From the NCBI GenBank assembly GCA_036377075.1, contig DASUZB010000144.1:1-29046 (forward strand): a stretch of DNA of 29,046 nucleotides, in the 5' to 3' direction. Below are positions 1-7,953 of the stretch, in pieces. The first letter of the stretch is position 1. Every line of letters starts with the position of its first letter. Source of the stretch: DASUZB01 sp036377075 (GTDB taxonomy: Bacteria; Actinomycetota; CALGFH01). Position numbers and translations under genes: made by a program. The notes under the pieces were generated by a model that worked only from the letters and a program-made list of their open reading frames with translations, was not told where the DNA came from and searched no databases.

Positions 1-32
1 GCGAGCGGCGGAATCTGCTGGTGAGCGGGCTG

Positions 33-41
33 TGCTATGCT
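33..41 (+). promoter_or_regulatory. Possible extended -10 promoter for the response regulator and argS
   Basis: TGCTATGCT combines an extended -10 TGn with a TATGCT hexamer at 36-41. No good -35 is visible at 17 bases upstream, which is tolerable for an extended -10 promoter. The predicted transcript start near 48 would give the response regulator a leader of about 37 bases. This is a pattern match only. Confidence 0.4.
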
Positions 42-84
42 CCGGCAGCCCCGCGTCGCCGACCATCCATCCTGTGCAGGCGCC

Positions 85-498
85 ATGTCCGATATGGCCA
101 ATGCCCGTATCCTGGTGGTCGATGACGACCAGGTCATCCAGCAGCTCCTCAAGGTGAACCTCGAGCTGGAGGGCTACGAGGTCGAGGTCGCCTCGGACGG
201 GGAGGAGGCGCTCCGCTCGTTCGGAGCGTTCCAACCGAACCTGGTGCTGCTGGACATCATGATGCCCAAGCTGGACGGCTGGGAGGTCTCCCGCCGGCTC
301 AAGGACCGTCCTGGTGCGGGCACCGTGCCAATCGTCCTGCTCTCGGCCAGGGCGCAGGACTCGGACGTGAAGCGGGGGAGCGAGATCGGAGTGGCCGCCT
401 ACGTGACCAAGCCGTTCGACCCGATCGCCTTGCTCGATCTGGTCGCCAACCTGCTGGCCGAGCGCGGCATCCACGGCGCCACCCCGAGGCTGTCATGA
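85..498 (+). CDS. Single-domain response regulator (CheY-like receiver)
   Basis: This 137-residue protein is a stand-alone phosphoreceiver domain. The acidic pocket is VVDDDQ (residues 11-16), the phospho-acceptor is Asp57 in VLLDIMMPKLDG, the switch residue is Ser87 in LLSARA, and Lys109 in YVTKPFDP is the conserved lysine. After the receiver there are only about 20 residues, so no DNA-binding or enzymatic output domain is present. It probably signals by protein-protein contact or acts as a phosphate sink. No histidine kinase lies in the window, so its partner is unknown. The ATG at 85 and the ATG at 94 are both possible starts; an upstream in-frame ATG at 37 would add a non-homologous tail. 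Its stop overlaps the argS start (ATGA at 495-498), so the two genes are probably co-transcribed and translationally coupled. Confidence 0.88.
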   Translation: MSDMANARILVVDDDQVIQQLLKVNLELEGYEVEVASDGEEALRSFGAFQPNLVLLDIMMPKLDGWEVSRRLKDRPGAGTVPIVLLSARAQDSDVKRGSEIGVAAYVTKPFDPIALLDLVANLLAERGIHGATPRLS

Positions 499-2186
499 CC
501 AGGGCGCCCGTGCTCGCCGTCCAGCGCGAGCTGTCCGAGCTGTTCGCCGCGGCGCTGCGGCGCGCCACCGAGGGCGGCGACCTCGACCTCGACCCGGCCG
601 CGATCGGCGCCCCGGCGCTGGAGCGCCCCCGCCTCGCCGAGCACGGCGACTGGGCCAGCAACGTGGCCCTGGTGCTGGCCAAGGCCGCCAAGGCCCCACC
701 GCGCAAGGTGGCCGAGGCGATGGTCGCCCGGCTCGAGCTGCCCGACTGGGTCGAGGGCGTCGAGGTGGCCGGCCCCGGCTTCGTCAACGTCCGCCTGGCG
801 CAGCGCTGGTTCGGCGGCCTGGTGCGCCGGGTGCTGCGCGACGGCGACGCCTTCGGCCGCAGCGACTTCGGCGGCGGCGAGAAGGTCCAGGTCGAGTTCA
901 TCTCGGCCAACCCGACCGGGCCGCTGCACGTCGGCAACGCGCGCTGGGCGGCGTTCGGCGACACCCTCGCCAGCCTCCTGGACGCGTCCGGCTACCAGGT
1001 CGAGCGGGAGTACTACCTCAACGACGCCGGCGCCCAGCTCGACCTGCTCGGCGCGAGCGTCGAGGCCGCCTACCTGGCGCTGCTCGGCCGGCAGGCCACC
1101 CCGCCCCCCGACGGCTACAAGGGCAGCTACATCGCCGACCTGGCCGACCAGCTGAAGGCCGAGCGGCAGGGCGAGGTGGCCGACCTCGACCCGGCCGAGC
1201 GGCGCAAGGTGATCACCGACTGGTCCTACCGCAGGGTGCTCGGCTGGATCCAGCGCACGCTCGAGCGCTTCGGGGTCCACTTCGACGTCTGGTTCTCCGA
1301 GCGGAGCCTGCACGAGCGCGGCGCCATCGAGGACACCATCGCCGAGCTGCGCGAGCACGGCGTGGTGGCCGAGCGGGACGGCGCCACCTGGCTGCTCACC
1401 AGCCAGTTCGGCGACGACAAGGACCGGCCGCTGATCCGCTCCAACGGCGTGCCCACCTACTTCGCCGCGGACGCGGCCTACTTCCGCGACAAGCGCCGCC
1501 GCGGCTTCGACAGGATCATCTACGTCTGGGGCGCCGACCACCACGGCTACGTCGGTCGCGTGCGGGCGACCATCCGGGCGTTCGGGGAGGGCGACGAGGT
1601 CGCCGAGTTCCTGATCGGCCAGATGGTCAACCTGGTCCGCGGCGGCGAGCCGGTCAAGATGAGCAAGCGGGCCGGCGACTTCGTCACCTTCGACGACCTG
1701 GTCGACGAGGTCGGCAAGGACGCGGCCAGGTACACCATGCTGCGCTTCTCGATCGACGCGCCGATGAACTTCGACCTGGACGCGGTGGTGCGCCAGTCGA
1801 TGGACAACCCGGTGTACTACGTCCAGTACGCCCACGCGCGCATCGCCAGCGTGCTGCGCACCGGCCGGGAGCAGGGCTTCGAGCCCAAGCCGGTGGAGCA
1901 GGCCGACCTCGGCCTGCTGACCCACCCGACCGAGGGCGCCCTGCTGCGCCAGCTCGCCGGCTTCGAGGAACTGGTGGCGGTGGCGACGGTGCAGCGCGCC
2001 CCGCACCGCCTCACCCGCTACGCCGAGGACCTGGCGGCCAGCTTCCACCGCTTCTACGGCGAGTGCCGGGTGCTCACCGACGACCCGGAGCTGTCCAGCG
2101 CCCGCTGGTGGCTGTGCGTGGCGACGCGCCAGGTCCTCGCCAACACCCTGGCGCTCGCCGGCGTGGAGGCCCCCGAGCGCATGTGA
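495..2186 (+). CDS. argS: Arginyl-tRNA synthetase
   Basis: This 563-residue class I aminoacyl-tRNA synthetase charges tRNA-Arg with arginine using ATP, in the cytosol. An N-terminal domain of about 110 residues, as typical of ArgRS, precedes the catalytic core. The HIGH-type signature is ANPTGPLHVGNAR, with His145-Val-Gly-Asn148; Asn in the fourth position is a common bacterial ArgRS variant. The KMSKR loop is present and canonical at residues 388-392, followed by AGDFVTFDDLVDEVG. The C-terminal alpha-helical anticodon-binding (DALR-type) domain runs to LANTLALAGVEAPERM. Length is normal for the family. The start ATG at 495 overlaps the stop of the preceding response regulator. In many actinobacteria argS is followed by lysA and hom; here lysA is missing and hom comes next after a 304-base gap. 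Confidence 0.97.
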   Translation: MTRAPVLAVQRELSELFAAALRRATEGGDLDLDPAAIGAPALERPRLAEHGDWASNVALVLAKAAKAPPRKVAEAMVARLELPDWVEGVEVAGPGFVNVRLAQRWFGGLVRRVLRDGDAFGRSDFGGGEKVQVEFISANPTGPLHVGNARWAAFGDTLASLLDASGYQVEREYYLNDAGAQLDLLGASVEAAYLALLGRQATPPPDGYKGSYIADLADQLKAERQGEVADLDPAERRKVITDWSYRRVLGWIQRTLERFGVHFDVWFSERSLHERGAIEDTIAELREHGVVAERDGATWLLTSQFGDDKDRPLIRSNGVPTYFAADAAYFRDKRRRGFDRIIYVWGADHHGYVGRVRATIRAFGEGDEVAEFLIGQMVNLVRGGEPVKMSKRAGDFVTFDDLVDEVGKDAARYTMLRFSIDAPMNFDLDAVVRQSMDNPVYYVQYAHARIASVLRTGREQGFEPKPVEQADLGLLTHPTEGALLRQLAGFEELVAVATVQRAPHRLTRYAEDLAASFHRFYGECRVLTDDPELSSARWWLCVATRQVLANTLALAGVEAPERM

Positions 2187-2231
2187 GGACCGGCCCCGGC
2201 CGCCGGCGCTGCACGGAGGCCGGAGGTCCAC

Positions 2232-2351
2232 GTGAGGATCGCCTGGCGGCACGGATGCGTGCTCCATGGCGCCCGGTCGTGCAAGATGCATGGCGAGGTT
2301 GCCCACCGCCGCACGCCAGTTAGGTTTTTGGGGTTCCAGTTTGGGGTTTAG
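2232..2351 (+). CDS. Possible small ORF upstream of hom (uncertain)
   Basis: A GTG at 2232 lies 6 bases after GGAGG (2222-2226) and opens a 39-codon frame ending at TAG 2349-2351. The predicted peptide is basic and Cys/His-containing (for example WRHGCVLHG and RSCKMHGE) and matches nothing I recognise. It has only one Thr codon and one Ile codon, so it does not look like a classical attenuator leader peptide for threonine or isoleucine. The 3' end runs into the G/T-rich tract. The ribosome-binding site is good, but codon use is not clearly coding. It could be a decayed remnant of a gene once located between argS and hom. Confidence 0.2.
   Translation: MRIAWRHGCVLHGARSCKMHGEVAHRRTPVRFLGFQFGV
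2299..2326 (+). promoter_or_regulatory. Possible hom-thrC promoter
   Basis: TTGCCC (2299-2304) and TAGGTT (2321-2326) are separated by 16 bases. The same TAGGTT hexamer is seen before atpI, and TAnnnT is a common actinobacterial -10 form. A transcript starting near 2333 would carry the G/T tract and the nested stem at 2361-2465 in a 5' leader of about 158 bases. This is inference from pattern only. Confidence 0.35.
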
Positions 2352-2362
2352 GTTTAGGGAGG
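2319..2362 (+). other. G/T-rich, telomere-like low-complexity tract
   Basis: Within a very GC-rich segment this stretch is almost free of C and A. It contains TTTTTGGGGTT, TTTGGGGTTTAGG and TTTAGGGAGG, with G-runs of 4, 4, 2, 3 and 2. The composition departs sharply from both flanks. It could form a G-quadruplex on the sense strand or RNA, or be a junction scar. Confidence 0.6.
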
Positions 2363-2465
2363 TGGGCCGGAGCCGCGCGCTGGCTGGACGGAGGAGCGAG
2401 GGAGGAGCCCCTGGCGACGACGGAGCGACGGGGGAAGCCAGCGCACAGAGCGGCGCAGGCCCACC
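2361..2465 (+). promoter_or_regulatory. Long nested stem structure in the hom leader (candidate cis-regulatory RNA)
   Basis: Three perfect helices nest with one another. P1 is GGTGGGCC (2361-2368) with GGCCCACC (2458-2465), 8 bp. P2 is GCCGC (2372-2376) with GCGGC (2450-2454), 5 bp. P3 is GCGCTGGCT (2377-2385) with AGCCAGCGC (2436-2444), 9 bp. A symmetric 3x3 internal loop separates P1 from P2, and a one-sided 5-base bulge separates P2 from P3. A 50-base purine-rich apical region could form a further CCCC/GGGG pairing (2408-2411 with 2430-2433). The structure ends 12 bases before the hom ribosome-binding site. I recognise no named riboswitch or T-box here. It may instead be a dispersed palindromic repeat. 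Confidence 0.6.
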
Positions 2466-2490
2466 GACCGTTTCTGTAAAGGAGCGAAGC

Positions 2491-3795
2491 GTGGAACCGG
2501 TCGCGGTCGGGATGCTGGGGTGCGGGGTGGTCGGCACCGGCGTCGCCCGGCTGCTCGGCGACCACGCCGAGCAGCTCGCCGACCGTGCGGGCGCGGCCAT
2601 CCGGCTGCAGCGGGTGGCGGTGCGCGACCTCGCCAGGGAGCGCCACCCGGCGGTCGACCGCGCCTGGCTGACCAGCCGGGCCGCCGAGGTGGTCGAGGAT
2701 CCCCAGGTGGACGTCGTCGTCGAGGTGATGGGCGGGATCGAGCCGGCCCGCAGCCTGATCCTGGAGGCGATCCGGCTCGGCAAGCCGGTGGTGACCGCGA
2801 ACAAGGAGCTGCTGGCCACCCACGGCGCCGAGCTGTTCGACGCGGCCGACGCCGCCGAGGTCGAGATCCGCTTCGAGGCGGCCGTCGCCGGGGCGATCCC
2901 GATCGTCCACCCGCTCAAGGCGTCGCTGGCCGGCGAGCGCATCCGCCGCATCCTCGGGATCGTCAACGGGACCACCAACTACGTGCTGTGGCGCATGGCC
3001 GACACCGGCGCCGGCTACGCCGAGGCGCTGGCCGAGGCGATCGAGCTGGGCTACGCGGAGCCGGACCCGTCGGCCGACGTGGAGGGGTTCGACGCCGCCG
3101 CCAAGTGCGCCATCCTGGCGAGCCTGGCGTTCAACACCCGGGTGGTGGCGCGCGACGTATACCGCGAGGGCATCACCGAGGTGACCGCCGCCGACGTGGC
3201 GGCCGCCGCGCGCATGGGCTACACGCTCAAGCTGCTCGCCATCGCCGAGGAGGTGGGCGGCGAGGTGAGCGCGCGCGTCCACCCCGCCATGGTCCCCGGC
3301 GGCCACCCGCTGGCCGCGGTGGGGGAGGCCTACAACGCGATCTTCGTGGAGGGCGACGCGGTCGGCCGGCTGATGTTCTACGGTCGCGGCGCCGGGGCGC
3401 TGCCCACCGGCTCGGCCGTGCTCGGCGACCTGGTCGAGGTGGTTCGCAACCGCGCCAAGGGTTCGCCCGGGCCGGGTTACGTCCACCTGTACGAGCCGCG
3501 GCTGCGGCCCATGGAGGAGGTCGACACCCAGTACTACGTTGCCTGCGACGTGGCCGACCGGCCCGGCGTGCTCGCCCAGGTGGCGGCGGTGTTCGCCACC
3601 CACGGCGTGTCGATCCGCTCGGTGCTGCAGCGCGGCAAGGGTGACGAGGCGCAGCTGGTGCTCGTGACCCACCTGACCAAGGAGGGCGCCATGCGGGCGA
3701 CGCTCGCCGGCCTGGCGCGGCTCAGCGTGGTCAGCGAGCTGGCGAGCGTGATGCGGGTCGAGGGGGAGGAGGTGGACGAGGTGATCGTCAGATGA
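2491..3795 (+). CDS. hom: Homoserine dehydrogenase
   Basis: This 434-residue enzyme reduces aspartate-4-semialdehyde to homoserine with NAD(P)H, the branch point to threonine and methionine. The N-terminal nucleotide-binding motif is GMLGCGVVGTGVA (residues 7-19). Lys105 in VTANKELLA is the conserved catalytic lysine, and GIVNGTTNYVL (156-166) and ELGYAEPDPSADVEGFDAA are typical substrate-domain motifs. A C-terminal ACT domain begins around residue 350 (VADRPGVLAQVAAVFATHGV), which suggests feedback control by threonine as known for the family. The GTG at 2491 is chosen because AAAGGAG (2478-2484) lies 6 bases upstream and the GxGxxG motif then begins at the normal distance from the N-terminus. 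In-frame sequence further upstream belongs to the structured leader. The stop overlaps thrC (ATGA). Confidence 0.96.
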   Translation: MEPVAVGMLGCGVVGTGVARLLGDHAEQLADRAGAAIRLQRVAVRDLARERHPAVDRAWLTSRAAEVVEDPQVDVVVEVMGGIEPARSLILEAIRLGKPVVTANKELLATHGAELFDAADAAEVEIRFEAAVAGAIPIVHPLKASLAGERIRRILGIVNGTTNYVLWRMADTGAGYAEALAEAIELGYAEPDPSADVEGFDAAAKCAILASLAFNTRVVARDVYREGITEVTAADVAAAARMGYTLKLLAIAEEVGGEVSARVHPAMVPGGHPLAAVGEAYNAIFVEGDAVGRLMFYGRGAGALPTGSAVLGDLVEVVRNRAKGSPGPGYVHLYEPRLRPMEEVDTQYYVACDVADRPGVLAQVAAVFATHGVSIRSVLQRGKGDEAQLVLVTHLTKEGAMRATLAGLARLSVVSELASVMRVEGEEVDEVIVR

Positions 3796-4868
3796 GCGTG
3801 AGCGCGCCGCAACGGCCCTCGTGGCCAGGGGTGATCGAGCGCTACCGGCCGCTGCTCCCGGTCGGGCCGGCGACGCCGGTGGTCACCCTGCTCGAGGGCG
3901 GCACCCCGCTGGTCCCGGCCGCGACCCTGTCGGCCCGCACGGGCTGCGAGGTCCTGCTCAAGGTGGAGGGGGCCAACCCGACCGGGTCGTTCAAGGACCG
4001 GGGCATGACCATGGCGGTCTCCAAGGCGGTGGAGGAGGGCGCCAAGGCGGTGCTCTGCGCCTCGACCGGCAACACCGGGGCGTCGGCGGCGGCCTACGCC
4101 GCCAGGGCCGCGATCTCCTGCGCGGTGCTGGTGCCGGAGGGCAGGGTGGCGCTCGGCAAGCTCGCCCAGGCCCTGGTCCACGACGCCGCGGTGCTGGCGA
4201 TCGAGGGCTCCTTCGACGACTGCCTGCGCCTGGCCCGCGACCTGACGGAGCACTACCCGGTGACCCTGGTGAACTCGGTCAACCCGTACCGTATCCAGGG
4301 GCAGAAGACGGTCGCGCTGGAGATCGTCGAGGCGCTCGGCCGCGCCCCGGACGTGCACTGCATCCCGGTCGGCAACGCCGGCAACATCACCGCCACCTGG
4401 CTCGGCTACCGCGAGGCGGCGGCCGCCGGGCTGGCCGCCAGCCTGCCGGCGATGCACGGCTTCCAGGCGGCCGGGGCCGCGCCGCTGGTGCTCGGCAGGG
4501 CGGTGACGAACCCGACCACGATCGCGACCGCGATCCGCGTCGGCGCGCCGGCGTCGGGCGCCGCCGCGCTGCAGGCGGCCGCCGACTCCGGCGGCGGGCT
4601 GGCGGCGGTCAGCGACCGGGAGATCCTCGCCGCCTACCGGCTGCTCGCCCGCGAGGAGGGCCTGTTCGTCGAGATGGCCTCGGCGGCGGCCGTCGCGGGC
4701 CTGCTCGCCCTCTCCGGCCGCGGCGCCCTGCCGCGCGGCGGCGTGGTGGTGGCCACCCTGACCGGCAACGGCCTCAAGGACCCGGACTGGGCGGTCGCCG
4801 GCGCGCCGCCACCCGTTCGGATACCGCCCGACCCCGCCGCGGCCGCCACCGCCTTGGGCCTGGGGTAA
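3792..4868 (+). CDS. thrC: Threonine synthase
   Basis: This 358-residue PLP enzyme converts O-phosphohomoserine and water to threonine and phosphate, the last step of threonine synthesis. The PLP-binding lysine is Lys68 in GANPTGSFKDRGM. The phosphate-binding loop region CASTGNTGASAAAYAAR and the motif VNPYRIQGQKT are also typical. It is the short, single-domain bacterial type common in actinobacteria and Bacillus. ATG at 3792 overlaps the hom stop by four bases, so the two are translationally coupled. Its substrate is made by ThrB, whose gene is not adjacent here but lies about 3.4 kb downstream, beyond a convergent peptidase gene. A strong hairpin terminator follows immediately. Confidence 0.96.
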   Translation: MSVSAPQRPSWPGVIERYRPLLPVGPATPVVTLLEGGTPLVPAATLSARTGCEVLLKVEGANPTGSFKDRGMTMAVSKAVEEGAKAVLCASTGNTGASAAAYAARAAISCAVLVPEGRVALGKLAQALVHDAAVLAIEGSFDDCLRLARDLTEHYPVTLVNSVNPYRIQGQKTVALEIVEALGRAPDVHCIPVGNAGNITATWLGYREAAAAGLAASLPAMHGFQAAGAAPLVLGRAVTNPTTIATAIRVGAPASGAAALQAAADSGGGLAAVSDREILAAYRLLAREEGLFVEMASAAAVAGLLALSGRGALPRGGVVVATLTGNGLKDPDWAVAGAPPPVRIPPDPAAAATALGLG

Positions 4869-4871
4869 CCA

Positions 4872-4905
4872 ACCGGCCGGCAGGGCTGGAGTCCTGCCGG
4901 CCGGT
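4872..4905. terminator. Terminator hairpin between convergent thrC and the M36 peptidase
   Basis: ACCGGCCGGCAGG (4872-4884) and CCTGCCGGCCGGT (4893-4905) form a perfect 13-bp stem with an 8-base loop, four bases after the thrC stop. There is no U-tract on either strand, as is common in high-GC actinobacteria. It sits between two convergent genes and may serve both. Confidence 0.8.
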
Positions 4906-4938
4906 GGTTCCCGCTCCGTTGCGGGGGCTGTGGGGGCC

Positions 4939-7900
4939 CTAGCGGCCGAACACCTGCAGCTCGGCGGCGCGCACGTTGAGGCCCTGGATGCTGCCGGTGT
5001 CGCAGTCCTCGACCGCGCGCGGGTCGTTGTCCTGCACGCCCTGGAACCCGGGTCCGCCGGTGCACTGGTTGTCGAGCACCACCAGGCGCACGTAGGTGGC
5101 CTGGACCGGGTGCAGGTCGAACGAGCGGAGGATGAGCTCAGGCGCGCGCGGCCGCGGCCGGATCGACGGGAAGGCGTTCGCCGGGCTGGTGAAGGCGACC
5201 TTGAACTGGCTGTCCTGGGTGCAGTCCACCGCGGCGCCGACCGCGCAGACCTGGATCTGGAACTGGCGCAGGGCCGAGAAACGGTTCTGCGCGCCGGTGT
5301 CGCCGCCGGGGTCGCTGGCGTTGGGCGGCCGCAGGTGGGCGCTGACCTGCACACGCCGGATCTTGTGGCTGGCCTTGGCCGGGTCGAGGTGGACGGTGAC
5401 CGAGCGGCCTTGCACGGCGGTGTCGAGCGAGGCCCAGTTGGTGCCCTCGTGGTCGTCGATCAGGTTGGTGAGGTTGACCCCGTCGCCGGCGATGGTGGCG
5501 CCGTTGGTGCCCGAGGCGAGGTTCGCGTCGAGGACCAGCCTGGGCGAGGTCACGTGGCCGGCCCGCACGGTGGCGCGGAAGCGCTCGGCGCCGAAGCCGT
5601 TGGCCCTGACGATGAAGTCGTAGGTCCCCGGGACCATGCGGACGACGCCGGGCAGCGCGGTCGCCGGGTCGGTGTCGGCCACCGGCGTGACCCTGGCCTC
5701 GTACCCGCCGACGAACAGCTGCGCGCCGGTGACGGCGTTGCCCTTGTCGTCCTTGGGCTGCAGCGAGACCAGGCCCTCGGTCGCGTGCGGCGAGGCGAAG
5801 CTCGGGATCGGGTCGGTGTCGGTGGTGCCGTTGGAGAACGCGTCCTCGCCGAGGCCGCGGCTGGCGAACGCGTTCCACAGCGTCGCCTGGTTGGCGCCGC
5901 CGAAGCGGAGCTGGTCGGCGGCGAGCATCGCGTCACGCGCGTCCACCATGCTGGGCCGCCCCGTCACCGGCATCAGCAGGAAGGAGTCGTACATCAGCTG
6001 CACCCAGCGGCGGTTGCCAGGGCACCGGTCGGCCGGGCGCCCACCGTCGGCGCAGGCCACCTGCAGCCTCCGGTTGCCGGCCGGGAACGCGTGGTCGTAC
6101 TTGGCGATCAGGGCCTTGCGGACGGCGAAGTTGACGGCGTTCCAGATCTCGCCGTCGGAGTGGACCTCCGGTCCCGGGGTGTCGTAGCCGACGTCCGAGT
6201 AGTTGAGCGGGTTGCGGTCCAGGCCGTAGTTGCGGATGCCCGCGACCTTGTCGCCGGTCACGTAGGGTCCGATGGCGTAGCGGTTCTCGCCGTCGACCGG
6301 CACGTAGCCGTACTCGTTGAGGTACTCCATGGCGTCCAGGTCGGACCAGGACTCGCCCATGGACCCGGCCTGCAAGCCCGACAGCCCGACGTCCGGCCCG
6401 GCGACCATGCGGTTGCTGATGGCGTGGGTGTACTCGTGGCCGATCACCGTCATGTCGAAGTCGCCGTCGACGCACGGCGGGTAGAACGCCGCGGCGATCG
6501 GCTGCCACAGGTACATGTTGGTGATCGGGGCGACGCCATCCGGCGGGGTGATCTGGTTGGCGTTGTCGCGGGCGGTGAAGTCAGGCGGCCCGCCGACGAT
6601 CCCGCCGGCCTGCGCGTTGCCCTGCTCCGGGTCGGCCTCGGCGCCGCCGAGCCCGAAGTTGGACTGCTGCAGGTTGAAGGTCTGCTCGGTGAAGCCGAGG
6701 AAGTACGCGAAGTCGTGCATGCGGTTGTGCATCGCGAACAGGTTCGCGATGGAGGCGTCGAGGTCGTTGCGCTGCGCGCTGGTGTGCACGTCCGGGCTAC
6801 AGCGCTGCTCGAACCACTGGTTGGTCCACGGGTAGCTGTAGTTGCGGTCGGCCCGGGCGGTGGCCGGGTTGACGCCCACCGAGAAGGGGTCGGCGCTGTT
6901 GAGGTTCTCGACCGCGCGGGCGTTGTTGCCGAAGGTCGTGTGGGTCGACTGGCCGGTGGCGGGGTCGACGTCCCAGGCGTTAAGGGAGTTCTGGAGGATC
7001 CGGTCGCAGCCGGCGCTCGGCTTGGACCAGCACCACAGCTCGCGGGTGTCGCTCGAGGCGTAGTCGAGCCGCGGGCTGGCGGGGAAGGCCTTCCACTGGG
7101 GGTCGTCGTCGGCGTAGTCGACCAGCGCGTCGCGCCGCCAGACCTTGCCGGTCTGGGCGTCGACCCAGGTCAGGAACGCCAGCGGGTCGCCGCCGGTGGC
7201 GTTGTCGAAGACGATCGTCTCCCACACCGGCCGCACGCCGTCGCGCGGGGTCGGCAGGGCGCGCAGGCGCGCCGCCTGGCGTCCCTCGAAGCCGGCGGCG
7301 CGCATCAGGGTCCAGCCGTGGGCGGCGCCCTCGACCTTCGCGCTCGCGCCCGGCCGGCCGACGTCGCTCGCGGCCCGCTGCCAGGCCGCCTCGGCCGGGA
7401 TCCTGGCCGCGCCCGGCGCCGTGCCGGCCGAGACCGAGGAGGACGCGTAGGCGATCCTGCCGCCGACGACGCCGACGCTGACCAGGCCGTCGGCGGCGGC
7501 GACGGCGTCGCCGAAGCGCTGCCGGAAGGTGACCACGCTGCCCTTGCCGACGGGCGCCTTCATGATCACGTCGAGCCCGTCGACCTCCGCCTTGCTCAGG
7601 CGGAACAGGGCATGGTCGCGCTTCAGCCAGGCCCGGGCGGCCACGCCGTCGTTGCGCGACAGCCCGGTGGCGAGCCAGCCGCCACGCTTGAAGATCGAGA
7701 GCGGGGTGCCGAAGGCGTTCCAGCGAACCTTGGTGCCCGCCGCCAGGTGCCGTTGCGCGGCGCTCGGGCTGACGTGGCCGCTGCGGGCGTCGACGCTGCC
7801 CAGGGGGGAGCGCTCGCCCTGGAAGCTGAACTCGCGGGCGGGCGGCGGCGCCTTGGCGACGGCCGGCAGCACCCCGGCCATGGTCGCGATCATGGCGACG

Positions 7901-7953
7901 ACGAGGAGCGGTACCCCCCCGCGCCTCCGGTCCCTGGAGAACCTGGCAGGCAT
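4939..7953 (-). CDS. Secreted M36 (fungalysin-type) metallopeptidase with C-terminal discoidin-like domain
   Basis: This 1004-residue protein is a predicted secreted zinc endopeptidase. A signal peptide (basic RFSRDRRRGG, then a hydrophobic stretch, then likely cleavage near AVAKA) is followed by a propeptide region with FTP/PepSY character to about residue 320. The catalytic zinc motif is HEYTH (506-510) and the third ligand is Glu534 in GSMGESWSD, the pattern of peptidase family M36. A beta-sandwich-like segment around 735-810 (PGTYDFIVRANGFG) precedes a discoidin/F5-8C-like domain from about 828 (LIDDHEGTNWASLD) to the end. The ATG at 7953 is chosen over one 14 codons upstream because AAAGGGG stands 7 bases before it and it gives a clean signal peptide. 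The gene is convergent to thrC and divergent from thrB, and has no functional link to either that I can see. Confidence 0.9.
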   Translation of the reverse strand: MPARFSRDRRRGGVPLLVVAMIATMAGVLPAVAKAPPPAREFSFQGERSPLGSVDARSGHVSPSAAQRHLAAGTKVRWNAFGTPLSIFKRGGWLATGLSRNDGVAARAWLKRDHALFRLSKAEVDGLDVIMKAPVGKGSVVTFRQRFGDAVAAADGLVSVGVVGGRIAYASSSVSAGTAPGAARIPAEAAWQRAASDVGRPGASAKVEGAAHGWTLMRAAGFEGRQAARLRALPTPRDGVRPVWETIVFDNATGGDPLAFLTWVDAQTGKVWRRDALVDYADDDPQWKAFPASPRLDYASSDTRELWCWSKPSAGCDRILQNSLNAWDVDPATGQSTHTTFGNNARAVENLNSADPFSVGVNPATARADRNYSYPWTNQWFEQRCSPDVHTSAQRNDLDASIANLFAMHNRMHDFAYFLGFTEQTFNLQQSNFGLGGAEADPEQGNAQAGGIVGGPPDFTARDNANQITPPDGVAPITNMYLWQPIAAAFYPPCVDGDFDMTVIGHEYTHAISNRMVAGPDVGLSGLQAGSMGESWSDLDAMEYLNEYGYVPVDGENRYAIGPYVTGDKVAGIRNYGLDRNPLNYSDVGYDTPGPEVHSDGEIWNAVNFAVRKALIAKYDHAFPAGNRRLQVACADGGRPADRCPGNRRWVQLMYDSFLLMPVTGRPSMVDARDAMLAADQLRFGGANQATLWNAFASRGLGEDAFSNGTTDTDPIPSFASPHATEGLVSLQPKDDKGNAVTGAQLFVGGYEARVTPVADTDPATALPGVVRMVPGTYDFIVRANGFGAERFRATVRAGHVTSPRLVLDANLASGTNGATIAGDGVNLTNLIDDHEGTNWASLDTAVQGRSVTVHLDPAKASHKIRRVQVSAHLRPPNASDPGGDTGAQNRFSALRQFQIQVCAVGAAVDCTQDSQFKVAFTSPANAFPSIRPRPRAPELILRSFDLHPVQATYVRLVVLDNQCTGGPGFQGVQDNDPRAVEDCDTGSIQGLNVRAAELQVFGR

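Noticed and set aside
2361..2465. T-box or known amino-acid riboswitch
   Set aside because: No T-box TGGNACC-type sequence, specifier loop or lysine/SAM riboswitch core could be found; only the helices themselves are supported.
2266..2490. Upstream extension of hom to an ATG at 2266
   Set aside because: It would translate the G/T tract and the nested stem, and it lacks a ribosome-binding site, whereas GTG 2491 has one and yields a normal N-terminus.
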